DNA from: Strigamia acuminata
Lineage: Eukaryota; Arthropoda; Chilopoda; Geophilomorpha; Linotaeniidae
Reading direction: 5' to 3'
Assembly (NCBI GenBank): GCA_949358305.1
Contig: OX442324.1
Coordinates: forward strand, 7,475,601 to 7,539,600
Length of the DNA: 64,000 nt
Part shown: piece after piece, positions 21,201 to 32,536 of the stretch
Layout of the letters: each line of letters opens with the position of its first letter
How positions within the stretch are numbered: the stretch's first letter is position 1
Position numbers and translations under genes: made by a program
Notes under the pieces: model-generated
What the model was told of the DNA's origin: nothing
The model's input: the letters and a program-made list of their open reading frames with translations, nothing else
Database searches by the model: none

Positions 21201-23092
21201 TGAACGCTCGTCGAGGTTCTCGTGGCAATGCGCCACAAGCCCATCCAGCAGCGCATCATGGTCCACCTCCAACTGGAGCTGCAACTGCTTATAAATGGCG
21301 TTACGTCGGAGGCGATTCAGTGTGTAGACACTGGAAAAGAGAGGAACATTTGCGCAAAGTGCAGGAACCTGGCAAATTGAAAACAGATGTTTATTATTTC
21401 CCAGAAGCAGGACTCCGATTACGTTCTAGAGGTGACGTTGAGGAATTCTGTCATATGAATAACATTCCTTACGATCCTGAGCTATTTTATTTTGGCAATA
21501 TGGAATATGAATTGGAGGATCTTCCGCAACCACTTCCCAGAGTGCACCTTTGTCGTCGTGATCCCACTAGTTACGCAGAGGCTGTAAAATTTCCGGATGC
21601 GACCAAATGGCAGGAAGCCATTAATGAAGAGTTGGACACTTTTGCAAAAAGAGGAGTCTATGAAGAAGTCCCGAAACCGGAAAACACGACGATATTAGGA
21701 TGCAAATGGCTCTTCAAACTGAAGGAAGATGCTTTAGGCAAGCCAGCAAGATATCGCGCCAGATTAGTGGCACAGGGCTTTCGCCAAACGTTAGGAGTGG
21801 ACTACGATGAAGTCTTTAGCCCTGTTGTCAATTTTGTTCTCATACGCCTATTCTTCTGCCTGCTAGTAGTGCTTAAAGGGTGGAAGGACGCACACTTAGA
21901 TGTGAAGTGCGCATACCTATACGGTGATCTTGCGCATAAGGTGTATATGCGCATTCCAGCTGGCGCGACATGTTCGAACCCAAATCATGTATGGCTTTTG
22001 ATAAAGTCTCTCTACGGACTCCATCAGTCCGGGCGCCAATGGTTTGAAAAACTAAATCAGACTTTGCGCGATTTGGGATTTCGCAGATTACCAGGATGCA
22101 ACTGTGTATACATATACGGTTTCTCCGCCGTAATGCTAGTGTACGTCGATGATATAGTTCTATTCTACGCGACGGATAGCGTCCTGACTCAATTAATTGC
22201 GCTCATTAGCACCAAATTCGACATCGTCAATTTAGGCCCAATTTCAAAACTTTTAGGTGTAGAGTTCATCCGTACTCCCAAAGGAATCTTCATTATCCAA
22301 CGTGCATACATACAGAAGATTCTCAAGAAATTTGAAATTGTCGCCGATAAACTCATCAAGGTCCCAGTAACACCAGGAACGACGCTCGTCAAAGGGTCGA
22401 AAGAGGACTTGCCAGAATTTCCTTATCGTTCGTTAATTGGCTCTCTTCTCTTCCTCGCATCGAGGACACGACCTGATATATTATTCTCAGTGATAATGTT
22501 GTCACAGTTCAACAATTGCTACAACCACACTCACATCAAGGCGCTCATGCAGGTTGTGCGCTATGTAGGCAATACTTTGGATTATGCAATTGAACTGTCA
22601 AATTGTTCCAATGGACAGCTATGGGGATATACTGACGCGTCCTGGGCCACCGAAGTCAGCACTTCTTTGAGTTTCGGCGGGTATATAGCCTATATTGGAA
22701 TTGCCCCCATCGGATGGAGTTGCCGTAAACAAACCAGCGTGGCGTGCTCAACGATGGAGGCGGAGTTTGTCGCCCTCGTTGAGTGCGTCCGTGAACTTTA
22801 TTGGCTGGATTACGTCTACAGTTCCGTCCCGATGCTGAATAGATCTTCACCACCTATAGTGTTCTCCGATGCGCTTTCTTCCATCCAATTCACATCAAAT
22901 GACGTGGAGAACAGTAAAACGAAACATATCCGAGTGAAATTTCATTGGATTCGGGAATGGTACACAGCAGGTGCATTTCAATTGCGCAAAGTCCCCGGAT
23001 CAATGAACGTGGCAGACATCTTTACCAAATGGTTGGGCTCATCTCAACTGCGTCTCCTGATTTCCCGGATTTTCAATTTCAACCTATCGTGA
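18267..23092 (+). pseudogene. gag-pol: Y1 gag-pol polyprotein, nearly intact (one stop, one frameshift)
   Basis: Gag starts at the ATG at 18267 (MSKSADGNPG), a UBN2-type Copia gag with a CCHC knuckle at residues 235-248 (CFNCQEFGHYANKC). The protease has VDCGATDHV with Asp at residue 320, Cys replacing the usual Ser or Thr. Integrase has HSRLGHLHT/CNHCRIAK, Asp632 in LHMDVWG and Asp695 in IRTD; the next codon is TGA (20352-20354) where Y2 has Arg, and a 1-base deletion near 20437 shifts the frame before the Glu of NGTAERINR. A Pro-rich linker and an MBD-like domain (21296-21496) precede the reverse transcriptase (CKWLFKLK; YVDDIV at 22142) and RNase H (YTDASWA, STMEAEFVAL, VADIFTKW). Both breaks are recent because the remaining frames are open. 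Confidence 0.95.
21296..21496 (+). other. MBD-like (methyl-CpG-binding domain) segment in Y1 pol
   Basis: About 67 residues between integrase and reverse transcriptase. Visible pattern: HWKREEHLRK, then PGK, TDVYYFPEAG, RLRSRGDVEEF, and YDPELFYF. These match in order the MBD signature: W-x-R, basic loop and Gly-Lys, D-V-Y, P-x-G, R-S-(K/R)-x-(D/E)-(V/L)-x-x-(F/Y), and DP-x-(D/L)-F-x-F. The Asp and Tyr of DVY and the Arg of LRS align with MeCP2 D121, Y123 and R133; the other arginine finger (R111) is not obvious. Family membership is inferred by eye from this pattern. Confidence 0.7.
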
Positions 23093-23300
23093 CATTCTTA
23101 ATTTTGTTTTTCCCGAATTTTGAGGATCATCGAGTTCCAGTGGGAATTTTCGGGCTTTCGTAGTGATTAATTTAACAGTACCCGGCTCGATGTTCCGAAT
23201 TATTATTTCCATTATTATTATTCTATGTAAAGTTACATTTAAAGTTTTTCCCTTAACTTATTCTTTATTTTTGCGGCTATTTCCCATCGAAGGGGGAAAT
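23093..23300 (+). other. Y1 3' untranslated stretch and polypurine tract
   Basis: About 200 AT-rich bases after the RNase H stop. They end in CGAAGGGGGAAAT (23288-23300), the purine-rich primer for plus-strand synthesis, directly before the LTR start TGTTG. Confidence 0.85.
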
Positions 23301-24094
23301 TGTTGTTTATCGATGCCAAACAGTCCTCCGTACTTGTTTTGCGCATTTCTTAATGTACCGTACTGCCTCGATTTAACGCCGGTCGTATCTAAACGCCGGC
23401 TCCTGATTAAGCGCCGGGCAAACTGAGGACGAAATGGCAATAAACGCCGGCCTTAAATGAACGCCGGGTTTGTTTAAACGCCGGGTTGAAACGTTTTTTA
23501 AACGTTTTGAGAGGTCTTTTGGTCGAAACATCGAAGAATAGCTAGCAATGAGTGGCTTTCCAATTTTTTTTTTCGGGTAGACGCCCGGCGCGAATAATCG
23601 CCGGGCTTTGAATGAACGCCGGGGGGGTCAACTAGAAAAAATGAATAAACGCCCCGGCGTTAAATCGAGGCAGTACGGTATTACTGCATTATGCAGCCTA
23701 GTGTATTTATTAGGATTTATTTCATTATTTAACATTGGGCATAATGCTGCCTCTATACTGTTTACATTTGTATTACTTATTATCAACACCAGATGGTGTG
23801 CATGTATGTTTTTCTCAATCACAATGGCCGCTTGCATGCCAGCAAGCACTCATGCATTTTCTCCATCTAAATGGACCAAATTATGTAAGCATTTTCGTTT
23901 TTATTAAACATTTAGTTTATTTTTACATTGTGTTTGTCACTTATGAGCACTTTAGAGTGCAGTGACTTTATTTTCCACCATTTGCAAGTGCTGGAGGTGC
24001 GCGCACGCCATTGCGCTCATATTAGCCGTGTTTCGGCATTTAAACTCGCTTCCACACACAGTATTTCATACTGTGAGCGCACTCCTCTGCTACA
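23301..24094 (+). repeat. Y1 3' LTR, carrying a MITE
   Basis: Same ends and sequence as the 5' LTR apart from rare substitutions, interrupted after AATGTA by the 321-bp element at 23358-23678. The downstream ATACT is the target duplication. Confidence 0.95.
23358..23678. mobile_element. 321-bp MITE with TA duplication and repeated ACGCCGG words
   Basis: Comparison with the unoccupied 5' LTR shows an exact insertion at TA, duplicated at 23356-23357 and 23679-23680. Perfect terminal inverted repeats of 25 bases begin CCGTACTGCCTCGATTTAAC. Inside, the word (A/G)CGCCGG recurs about nine times in both halves. No ORF of its own. The TA duplication suggests mobilisation by a Tc1/mariner-type or another TA-targeting transposase; the source element is not in the window. 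Confidence 0.93.
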
Positions 24095-24099
24095 ATACT

Positions 24100-24557
24100 T
24101 CCATACTTATAGACGCAATTGCACCAGTTCACATGCTCTAGTCCCAATTTCAGTAAAGTCTCTTCCAGTTCTATGCCCCATTCTCTCCCGGATTGATGTA
24201 GTCCGTATATCGCTCGGAGGAGTCGGCAGACATAGTTTTCCTTTCCTTCAGAAATGAAACCTTTCGGCTGACGCATGTAGACTGTTTTTTGGAGTTTTGC
24301 GTAAAGGTACGCACATTTGACGTCTGCCTGGATGTACGACCACTTCAGCATACAAACGAGTAGGGTGAACATGAAGCGCACGATTAAAAAGTCTACCACA
24401 GGTGAGAAAGTCTCCTCGTACGACTCGCCGTAGACTTGAGAGAAACCTTGCGCGACAAGTCTCGCCTTGTAACGTGCGATTTCCCCTTCTTCGTTCTGTT
24501 TGGTCGTATAAATCCATTTGCAACCCACTATCTTAGTGTTGGGCGGTGGTGGAACTA
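24100..24557 (-). pseudogene. X2 pol, middle part: N-terminal reverse transcriptase
   Basis: The minus strand reads KIVGCKWIYTTK, RARLVAQGFSQ, YEETFSPVVDF, IQADVKCAYLYAKL and RAIYGLHQSGRE, the RVT_2 fingers and palm, and ends in NWCNCVYKYGS at the Y1 insertion site. On its other side it is cut by the fold-back element at a TA in the sequence GTGGAACTA. Confidence 0.93.
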
Positions 24558-26086
24558 CAGTGCGCGCCAAAAAGATGAGTGCACCCCATTTTTCCTTCAT
24601 TTTTCAGCAATGCGCGCGTGTTGAGTGTTGAAATTTTAAACAAAGATGCAAAATTATAACAAAATAAACTGCTGAAACAATTGGAGCGATTGAGATACAA
24701 ACAAAAAATTTATTATAAAAAAATGAAAATAGAGGTGCGACAAAATGATGAGTGCACTACAATCAAACTTCAACAGTAAGCAAAATAGTTAAGACAATGA
24801 ACTTGCATGTATAGATGGTGATAAATAGGTGATGTTGGATGAAAACTGTCAAAGCAGATTTTTAAATTGTCCATTTTTAAAGCCTCCACATCACTCTGAA
24901 CTCCCCGACCCTTAAATTCAGGAAATATGAAATTTTATTGTAATAATGAATTTCTGAAAACACTTTTTAGACTAATTGGGGGTTCCTAATGCATAATTTC
25001 ATAATATTTTTTAGGTTGGGACTCAATTTCTGTGCTAAAACACAACTTGAATGGAAAAGTTGCACATTGACTGGAGCCAAATGACAGAATTTTGCCTTTG
25101 TAACTTGTGTTAGGCTAGCAGCAGGCTTAATTTCAAATAGAATACAGCTTTCCTGCTCATTTTGTACTATTTTTATTTGGCTTAAAAATTTACAGGACTC
25201 AGCACACCACCCGCAGAGAATCATAAAAATTGCCCATTTGAGTACAGCAAGAAAACAGAATGTTCTAAGGTGCATTAATGAACTCATGTCGTGGTTTGGG
25301 ATGCCAATCACTTCTCAATGCATCTGGATTGAGTTTTTTTTTCATCCAAAACCATGATAGAGTTTATTAATGCACCTAGAACATTCTGTTTTCTTGCTGT
25401 ACTCAAATGGGCAATTTTTATGATTCTCTGCGGGTGGTGTGCTGAGTCCTGTAAATTTTTAAGCCAAATAAAAATAGTACAAGATGAGCAGGAAAGCTGT
25501 ATTCTATTTGAAATTAAGCCTGCTGCTAGCCTAACACAAGTTACAAAGGCAAAATTCTGTCATTTGGCTCCAGTCAATGTGCAACTTTTCCATTCAAGTT
25601 GTGTTTTAGCACAGAAATTGAGTCCCAACCTAAAAAATATTATGAAATTATGCATTAGGAACCCCCAATTAGTCTAAAAAGTGTTTTCAGAAATTCATTA
25701 TTACAATAAAATTTCATATTTTCTGAATTTAAGGGTCGGGGAGTTCAGAGTGATGTGGAGGCTTTAAAAATGGACAATTTAAAAATCTGCTTTGACAGTT
25801 TTCATCCAACATCACCTATTTATCACCATCTATACATGCAAGTTCATTGTCTTAACTATTTTGCTTACTGTTGAAGTTTGATTGTAGTTCACTCATCATT
25901 TTGTCGCACCTCTATTTTCATTTTTTTGTAATAAATTTTTTGTTTGTATCTCAATCGCTCCAATTGTTTCAGCAGTTTATTTTGTTATGATTTTGCATCT
26001 TTGTTTAAAATTTCAACACTCAACACGCGCGCATTGCTGAAAAATGAAGGAAAAATGGGGTGCACTCATCTTTTTGGCGCGCACTG
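24558..26086. mobile_element. Fold-back DNA transposon (1529 bp, arms about 730 bp, TA duplication)
   Basis: The element starts CAGTGCGCGCCAAAAAGATG and ends with its reverse complement, bordered by TA (24556-24557, 26087-26088). The two halves are near-perfect inverted repeats (about 24558-25285 and 25353-26086) around a central stretch of about 67 bases. The same short ORF therefore appears in both directions (24967-25311 minus, 25354-25677 plus); it is Cys-rich and unrecognised and may be fortuitous. No transposase is encoded. The TA target and CAGTG ends suggest Tc1/mariner mobilisation. It interrupts X2 pol. Confidence 0.92.
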
Positions 26087-26088
26087 TA

Positions 26089-26133
26089 GTTCCCAAACCT
26101 CGCGCTCATGCATGGTGTCAATCTCGTCGTTCA
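26089..26133 (-). pseudogene. X2 pol fragment between the fold-back element and Y2
   Basis: Forty-five bases reading DTMHEREVWEL on the minus strand, the conserved lead-in to the reverse transcriptase. GTTCA at 26129-26133 is the left copy of the Y2 target duplication. Confidence 0.9.
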
Positions 26134-26625
26134 TGTAGCAGAGGAGAGCGGCGCAAACGATTTATTAATCGCGTGGAAGCTGAATTTGGTGTCGTGTCGC
26201 CGACACGAACGATAATGCGACGTTACCAAAACGCAAATTGCCGTGCGCGCAGCAGAAAGCTGCTTATGTGCGCATTAAACGAACTAGAAAGCACTGAAAG
26301 TGCTCTAAATAATAATAAGGCATTTAAAATCATAAACATTTAATAAAAGCAAAGATATTCTTACATATAGAGTCCTTTTCTATATAGGAGTGAATGAGTG
26401 TGCACATATCCGTGTGCGCGGCCATGTTGGAAATGGTAAAAGATACAATTGACACCCTCTGGTGTTGGGAAAAATAAACTAAAGCTAACATGATGCAGGC
26501 AGCATTATGCCCAATGTTAAATAATGAAATAAATCCTAACAAATACACTAGGCTGCATAATGCAGTAATACATAAAGAAATGCGCAAAACAAGTACGGAG
26601 GACTGTTTGGCATCGATAAACAACA
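26134..26625 (-). repeat. Y2 3' LTR with polypurine tract
   Basis: On the minus strand it starts TGTTGTTTATCG after a purine run (CGAAGGGGGAAAT, 26626-26638) and ends CTCTGCTACA. It contains stem-loops such as GTGTCGCCGACAC and AGCACTGAAAGTGCT. Beyond the first 130-150 bases it differs from the Y1 LTR. Confidence 0.93.
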
Positions 26626-28425
26626 ATTTCCCCCTTCGATGGCAAATAGCCACAAAGATAAAGAATAAGTTAGGGAAAAACTTTAAATGTAACTTTACAA
26701 TATAATAATAATAGAAATAATAAGTCGAATCATCGAGCCGGGTACTGTTATAATTATCGCTACGAAAGCCCGAAAATTCCCACTAGAACTCGATGATCCT
26801 CACATTCGGGTAAAACAAAATTAAGAATGTCACAATTGGTTGAAATTGAAAATCCGAGAAATCAGCAGACGCAGTTGAGATGAACCCAACCATTTGGTAA
26901 AAATGTCTGCTACGTTCATTGATCCGGGGACTTTGCGCAATTGAAATGCACCTGCTGTGTACCATTCCCGAATCCAATGAAATTTCACTCGGATATGCTT
27001 CGTTTTACTGTTCTCCACGTCATTTGATGTGAATTGGATGGAAGAAAGCGCATCGGAGAACACTATAGGTGGTGAAGATCTATTCAGCATCGGTACGGAA
27101 CTGTAGACGTAATCGAGCCAATAAAGCTCACGGACGCACTCAACGAGGGCGACAAACTCCGCCTCCATCGTTGAGCACGCCACGCTGGTCTGTTTTCTAC
27201 AACTCCATCCGATGGGGACGTTTCCAATATAGGCTATATACCCGCCGAAACTCAAAGAAGTGCTGACTTCGGTGGCCCAGGACGCGTCAGTATATCCCCA
27301 CAGTTGTCCATTGGAACAATTTGACAGTTCAATCGCGTAATCCAAAGTATTGCCTACGTAGCGCACAACCTGCATGAGTGCCTTGATGTGCGTGTGGTTA
27401 TAGCAATTGTTAAACTGTGACAACATTATAACTGAGAATAATATGTCGGGTCGTGTCCTCGATGCGAGGAAGAGAAGAGAGCCTATTAGTGAGCGATAGG
27501 GAAATTCTGGCAAATCTTCTTTTGACCCTTTGACGAGCGTCGTTCCTGGTGTTACTGGGACCTTGATGAGTTTATCGGCGACAATTTCAAATTTCTTGAG
27601 AATCTTTTGTATGTATGCGCGTTGAATAATGAAGATTCCTTTGGGAGTACGGATGAATTATACACCTAAAAGTTTTGAAATTGGGCCTAAATTGACGATG
27701 TCGAATTTGGTGCTAATGAGCGCAATTAATTGAGTCAGGACGCTATCCGTCGCGTAAAATAGAACTATATCATCGACGTACACTAGCATTACGGCGGAGA
27801 AACCGTATATGTATACACAGTTGCATCCTGGTAATCTGCGAAATCCCAAATCGCGCAAAGTCTGATCTAGTTTTTCAAACCATTTTCGCCCGGACTGATG
27901 GAGTCCGTAGAGAGACTTTATCAAAAGCCATACATGATTTGGGTTCGAACATGTTGCGCCAGCTGGAATGCGCATATACACCTTATGCGCAAGATCACTG
28001 TATAGGTATGCGCACTTCACATCTAAGTGTGCGTCCTTCCACCCTTTAAGCACTACTAGCAGGCAGAAGAATAGGCGTATGAGAACAAAGTTGACAACAG
28101 GGCTAAAGACTTCATCGTAGTCCACTCCTAACGTTTGGCGAAAGCCCTGTGCCACTAATCTAGCGCGATATCTTGCTGGTTTGCCCTGCGCATCTTTCTT
28201 CAGTTTGAAGAGCCACTTGCACCCTAATATGGTTGTATTTTCCGGTTTTGGGACCTCTTCATAAACGCCTCTTTTTGCAAAAGTGTCTAACTCTTCATTA
28301 ATGGCTTCCTGCCATTTGGTCGAATCCGGAAATCTTACAGCCTCTGCGTAACTAGTGGGATCACGACGACAAAGGTGCACTCTGGGAAGTGGTTGCGGAA
28401 GATCCTCCAATTCATATTCCATATT

Positions 28426-28626
28426 GCCAAAATAAAATAGCTCAGGATCATAAGGAATGTTATTCATATGACAGAATTCCTCAACGTCACCTCTAGAACG
28501 TAATCGGTGTCCTGCTTCTGGGAAATAATAAACATCTGTTTTCAATTTGCCAGGTTCCTGTACTTTGCGCAAATGTTCCTCTCTTTTCCAGTGTCTACAC
28601 ACTGAATCGCCTCCGACGTAACGCCA
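28426..28626 (-). other. MBD-like segment in Y2 pol
   Basis: Nearly the same as in Y1: HWKREEHLRK, TDVYYFPEAG, RLRSRGDVEEF, YDPELFYF. Only one residue near the Gly-x-Arg turn differs (His for Leu). Its retention in a second copy shows it is part of the family, not a chance capture in Y1. Confidence 0.7.
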
Positions 28627-29696
28627 TTTATAAGCAGTTGCAGCTCCAGTTAGAGGTGGACCATGGTGGGCTGCTTGATGAGCTTGTGGCGCGTTTCCAC
28701 GAGAACCTCGACGAGCAATTACAAAACTCGGAGGTGAACCTGGTGGTGTGTGAGTTGGTGTATTACCTGGTGTGATAAGTGGGCTTGGCGCTCGAGATAT
28801 CACTGGAGAAATTATTGGAGATAGGACTGGTGTTGGAATCCTAATTGGAGACCCTGGTGGTGTCCGGGCTTGAGCGCCTGGCGGAGGTGAATCGTCAGAG
28901 TCATAGTCTGTATCGCATTCATCTTCCGAATCCGGAAATTTGGGCCAATCGGTATATTCCAACTCGTCGTCAAATCTCACTTGCGGTTGTGAAATGCGCA
29001 ATGGTTCATAAATTTGCGACGCTTGATGCGTTTGGTCCAAATCTGGTCCTGTCCACGGTTCCTGTGGACCTCGATAATGATTTGAGCGTTTATAGGACTG
29101 CCGTTCATCTATTTTGACGTGAATGGACTCGATAACCTTGTTATCTGTCGGATTCCAGATGCGATATCCTCGCGTTGTGGTGGCGTAACTAACTAAATAG
29201 CCCTCCCAAGCTCGTGGATCCAATTTGTCCCTGCCGGGCGCTGTATGATGAACCCAGCACTTGGAGCCTAACTTGCGCAGGTGTCTGAGCGAAAGGGCAC
29301 GTCGTCGCCACAGGATATAGGGCACCTCATTTTTGAGACGAGAATGAGGACACCGGTTCTTTATGTACGAGAAAGTCACTGCGAATTCCGCCCAAAGTTC
29401 GTTTGAAAGTCCAGTTTCATCTAGTATGGCACGCGTGTAATCCGCCATGGTGCGATTTATTCGCTCCGCTGTGCCATTCATAGCGGGGCTATGTGGATTG
29501 GTATTTTGGGCCTGAATTCCGGTCTCTTTTAAATAGCGGTCAAATTCGTTTGATAAGAATTCCCCTCCTCGGTCTGTTCGGATGGCCTTGACTCGTTTGC
29601 CCGTCACTCGTTCAATTCGTGTGACATAGTCCTTAAAGAGTCCAAACACTTAGGATTTTTGGGCCATCGGAAATATCCAGGCATAGCGCGTGGCGT

Positions 29697-31457
29697 CATC
29701 GATAATCGTTAACACATAACGCGCGCCTCCGTAGGAAGTCGTTCTTGAAGCTCCCCACACGTCCATGTGTAGGAGATCTAAAGCCTTTGTAGATATTGGA
29801 TGTTCATCCGGTTTGTGAGAAATGCGCGTTGATTTCGCAATTCGACAATGATTACATGAGAGTTCTGTTTACTTCTGCCGGAGTCACTCCATACACTTGG
29901 TCATTTCCGGCCAAAAGTTTCATCGCATTGGTATGAAGGTGACCCAATCTGCTGTGCCATATCCCTGTCGCATCCTTTTTAACCGATGGTGCTGCAACCT
30001 TCTTTGCGTTGGTTGGCTTTGAATTCGGTTTTGAATTTGAATTCAGTTGGGAGATCGGTGGGTTTGCCTTTAATGTCTTGGCAAAGGATGGGACTTGAGG
30101 TAACGGATTGGTGGGAGTAGGTACAGGAAGTGTCTTGGACTGGGTTACTTTAATTGGTGCAGGTGGAGGAATTTCATTCGGCAAAGGAGGGAATTCGAGC
30201 CGAAAATCTGTAAACAGTTCTGGGTCCTTCGACTTTTTCTTTGCCTTTGGATATTGAATGTAGTCCTCTTCTGCAGTGACTAATGTTCGGGCTGGAGCGG
30301 TCGTCTGTATAACTGGCGCATTAACTGTTGATATGACCGTTGAGGGTGTACATAAGCCGTCGACGTAATACAGACCGCCCTTTTCTTTGGCTCGAAGCAT
30401 TGGATGATTGATATCGGATTTGTAGACATGGACTCCTCCATCCCAAATATGGATATGATGTTTGGCTTTGTCCATTTTTGATACGGAGATCAAATTCGCC
30501 TTAAATTTTGGCGCAAACAATACATCTTGGAGATTCGCGACACATTCTACATTGTTGATCATTGTGACAATCTGGCGTTATCGATAATCGTTAACACATA
30601 ACGCGCGCCTCCGTAGGAAGTCGTTCTTGAAGCTCCCCACACGTCCATGTGTAGGAGATCTAAAGCCTTTGTAGATATTGGATGTTCATCCGGTTTGTGA
30701 GAAATGCGCGTTGATTTCGCAATTCGACAATGATTACATGAGAGTTCTGTTTACTTCTGCCGGAGTCACTCCATACACTTGGTCATTTCCGGCCAAAAGT
30801 TTCATCGCATTGGTATGAAGGTGACCCAATCTGCTGTGCCATATCCCTGTCGCATCCTTTTTAACCGATGGTGCTGCAACCTTCTTTGCGTTGGTTGGCT
30901 TTGAATTCGGTTTTGAATTTGAATTCAGTTGGGAGATCGGTGGGTTTGCCTTTAATGTCTTGGCAAAGGATGGGACTTGAGGTAACGGATTGGTGGGAGT
31001 AGGTACAGGAAGTGTCTTGGACTGGGTTACTTTAATTGGTGCAGGTGGAGGAATTTCATTCGGCAAAGGAGGGAATTCGAGCCGAAAATCTGTAAACAGT
31101 TCTGGGTCCTTCGACTTTTTCTTTGCCTTTGGATATTGAATGTAGTCCTCTTCTGCAGTGACTAATGTTCGGGCTGGAGCGGTCGTCTGTATAACTGGCG
31201 CATTAACTGTTGATATGACCGTTGAGGGTGTACATAAGCCGTCGACGTAATACAGACCGCCCTTTTCTTTGGCTCGAAGCATTGGATGATTGATATCGGA
31301 TTTGTAGACATGGACTCCTCCATCCCAAATATGGATATGATGTTTGGCTTTGTCCATTTTTGATACGGAGATCAAATTCGCCTCAAATTTTGGCGCAAAC
31401 AATACATCTTGGAGATTCGCGACACATTCTACATTGTTGATCATTGTGACAATCTGG
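29697..31457 (-). repeat. Internal tandem duplication of about 880 bp in Y2
   Basis: The segment 29697-30570 (part of protease, pre-integrase zinc region and start of integrase) recurs almost unchanged at 30578-31450. The junction at about 30570-30577 joins the protease to ATCGATAATCGTTAACACA of the integrase. The copies differ by very few bases, so the event is recent. Confidence 0.93.
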
Positions 31458-32536
31458 ACTTTGCCCTTTCCAAGAACTTCGGAATGTCCTTGACCTAATG
31501 CTATGTTAAAGGGCACAACTTTAACAAAGTCCTGAAACCAAGCCTGGACGTGGCACACATGATCCGTTGCCCCACAATCCACTATCCATTCATGTGATTG
31601 CATGAAGTGAATTGTGGGCATTGGTTGAGGCGCACTGGCGAAAAAGTTCGTTTCCCGTCTTGCGCTGGAATTCCCCCTTGGCCTCGAATCATCACGGTTT
31701 GAGTTCTTGTTGCGTTTGCGGCTAGAACTTCTTGGCTTTCTTTGAAGTGAAGCTGTCGGTTGATTTTTGTCATCTCGGCGCGGCGGTAATGGACATTTAT
31801 TTGCGTAATGGCCAAATTCCTGGCAATTAAAACACTGCACCGAAGATAACGGTTGAGAGGGACGAGAACGATTTCTCCCACGTTGCTGTTTTTCACCAGC
31901 ATAGGCACGTGGAGATTTAGAATTGTCTATGTCGCGCGAATCCATAGCTTTGAGTCGCATATGTTCTGCGAGCAATTGTTCAGACACTTTCTTTGGTGTA
32001 AATTCTCCTTTGGGCAAGTGATATGTCGTGAATGAAATCTGTGAATATTCACGAGGAAATAAGTCCAAGTATTGGTAAGCGTGGTGATCAGACGAAGTTA
32101 TCTCTCCGATATCCTTCATTTGGCGGACATGATAGTCAACGCGTCCTAAGAAGTCGGCCATATCTTCGCCCTGCTCTAGGCGCAAATTCAAAAATTCGCG
32201 GCGCATGGCTGCCTGTCGCGCACGAGATGATGGCGCATAAATGTTGGCTAAAATGTCCCATGCTTCCTTCGGGGTTTTACAATCATCTAGCGCAGACTTC
32301 TTCGCCTCGCTTACAGAACAGTATATTAAGCCTAATGCTTTGGCTTTCCGACGCTTGTACTTCTTTTTCTCCTTGTCCCCAGCTGTTTTAAGGAAATCTT
32401 CCTCCTCTTCTTCCGTTACGTGTTCCCACAATTCCTCGCTTCGGAGTACCATGCGCATTGAGCGCTGCCAGAGTTCGTAGTTTCCTACGCTAAGGATGGG
32501 AAGACGTCCTGGATTTCCGTCTGCGGACTTCGACAT

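Larger units (their letters stand above)
16931..24094 (+). mobile_element. Copia Y1, complete, nested in X2 reverse transcriptase
   Basis: A full element on the plus strand: 471-bp 5' LTR, primer-binding site, long leader, gag-pol, polypurine tract and 3' LTR. The target duplication ATACT (16926-16930, 24095-24099) lies in the X2 reverse transcriptase just before its catalytic motif. The 3' LTR is lengthened by 323 bases through a MITE plus its TA duplication (794 = 471 + 323). The LTRs are otherwise almost identical, so insertion is recent. Confidence 0.95.
26830..32536 (-). pseudogene. gag-pol: Y2 gag-pol polyprotein (two stops, frameshift, internal tandem duplication)
   Basis: Same domain order as Y1. 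Gag starts at 32536 (MSKSADGNPG), with CCHC CFNCQEFGHYANKC and protease VDCGATDHV. A 2-base loss breaks the frame at about 30740 (repeated in the duplicate, near 29860). Integrase resumes after a TAA at 29650-29652, with IRTDRGGEFLS and NGTAERINR intact. The Pro-rich linker and MBD-like domain (28426-28626) follow, then reverse transcriptase with YVDDIV. A TAA at 27658-27660 follows LLGV, and RNase H ends near 26830. Apart from these breaks the frames are open and very like Y1. Confidence 0.95.

Noticed and set aside
24967-25677. Paired ~110-aa ORFs as a transposase or captured gene
   Set aside because: They are the same sequence read in the two arms of the fold-back element, with no recognisable motif and no codon-like features; probably fortuitous.
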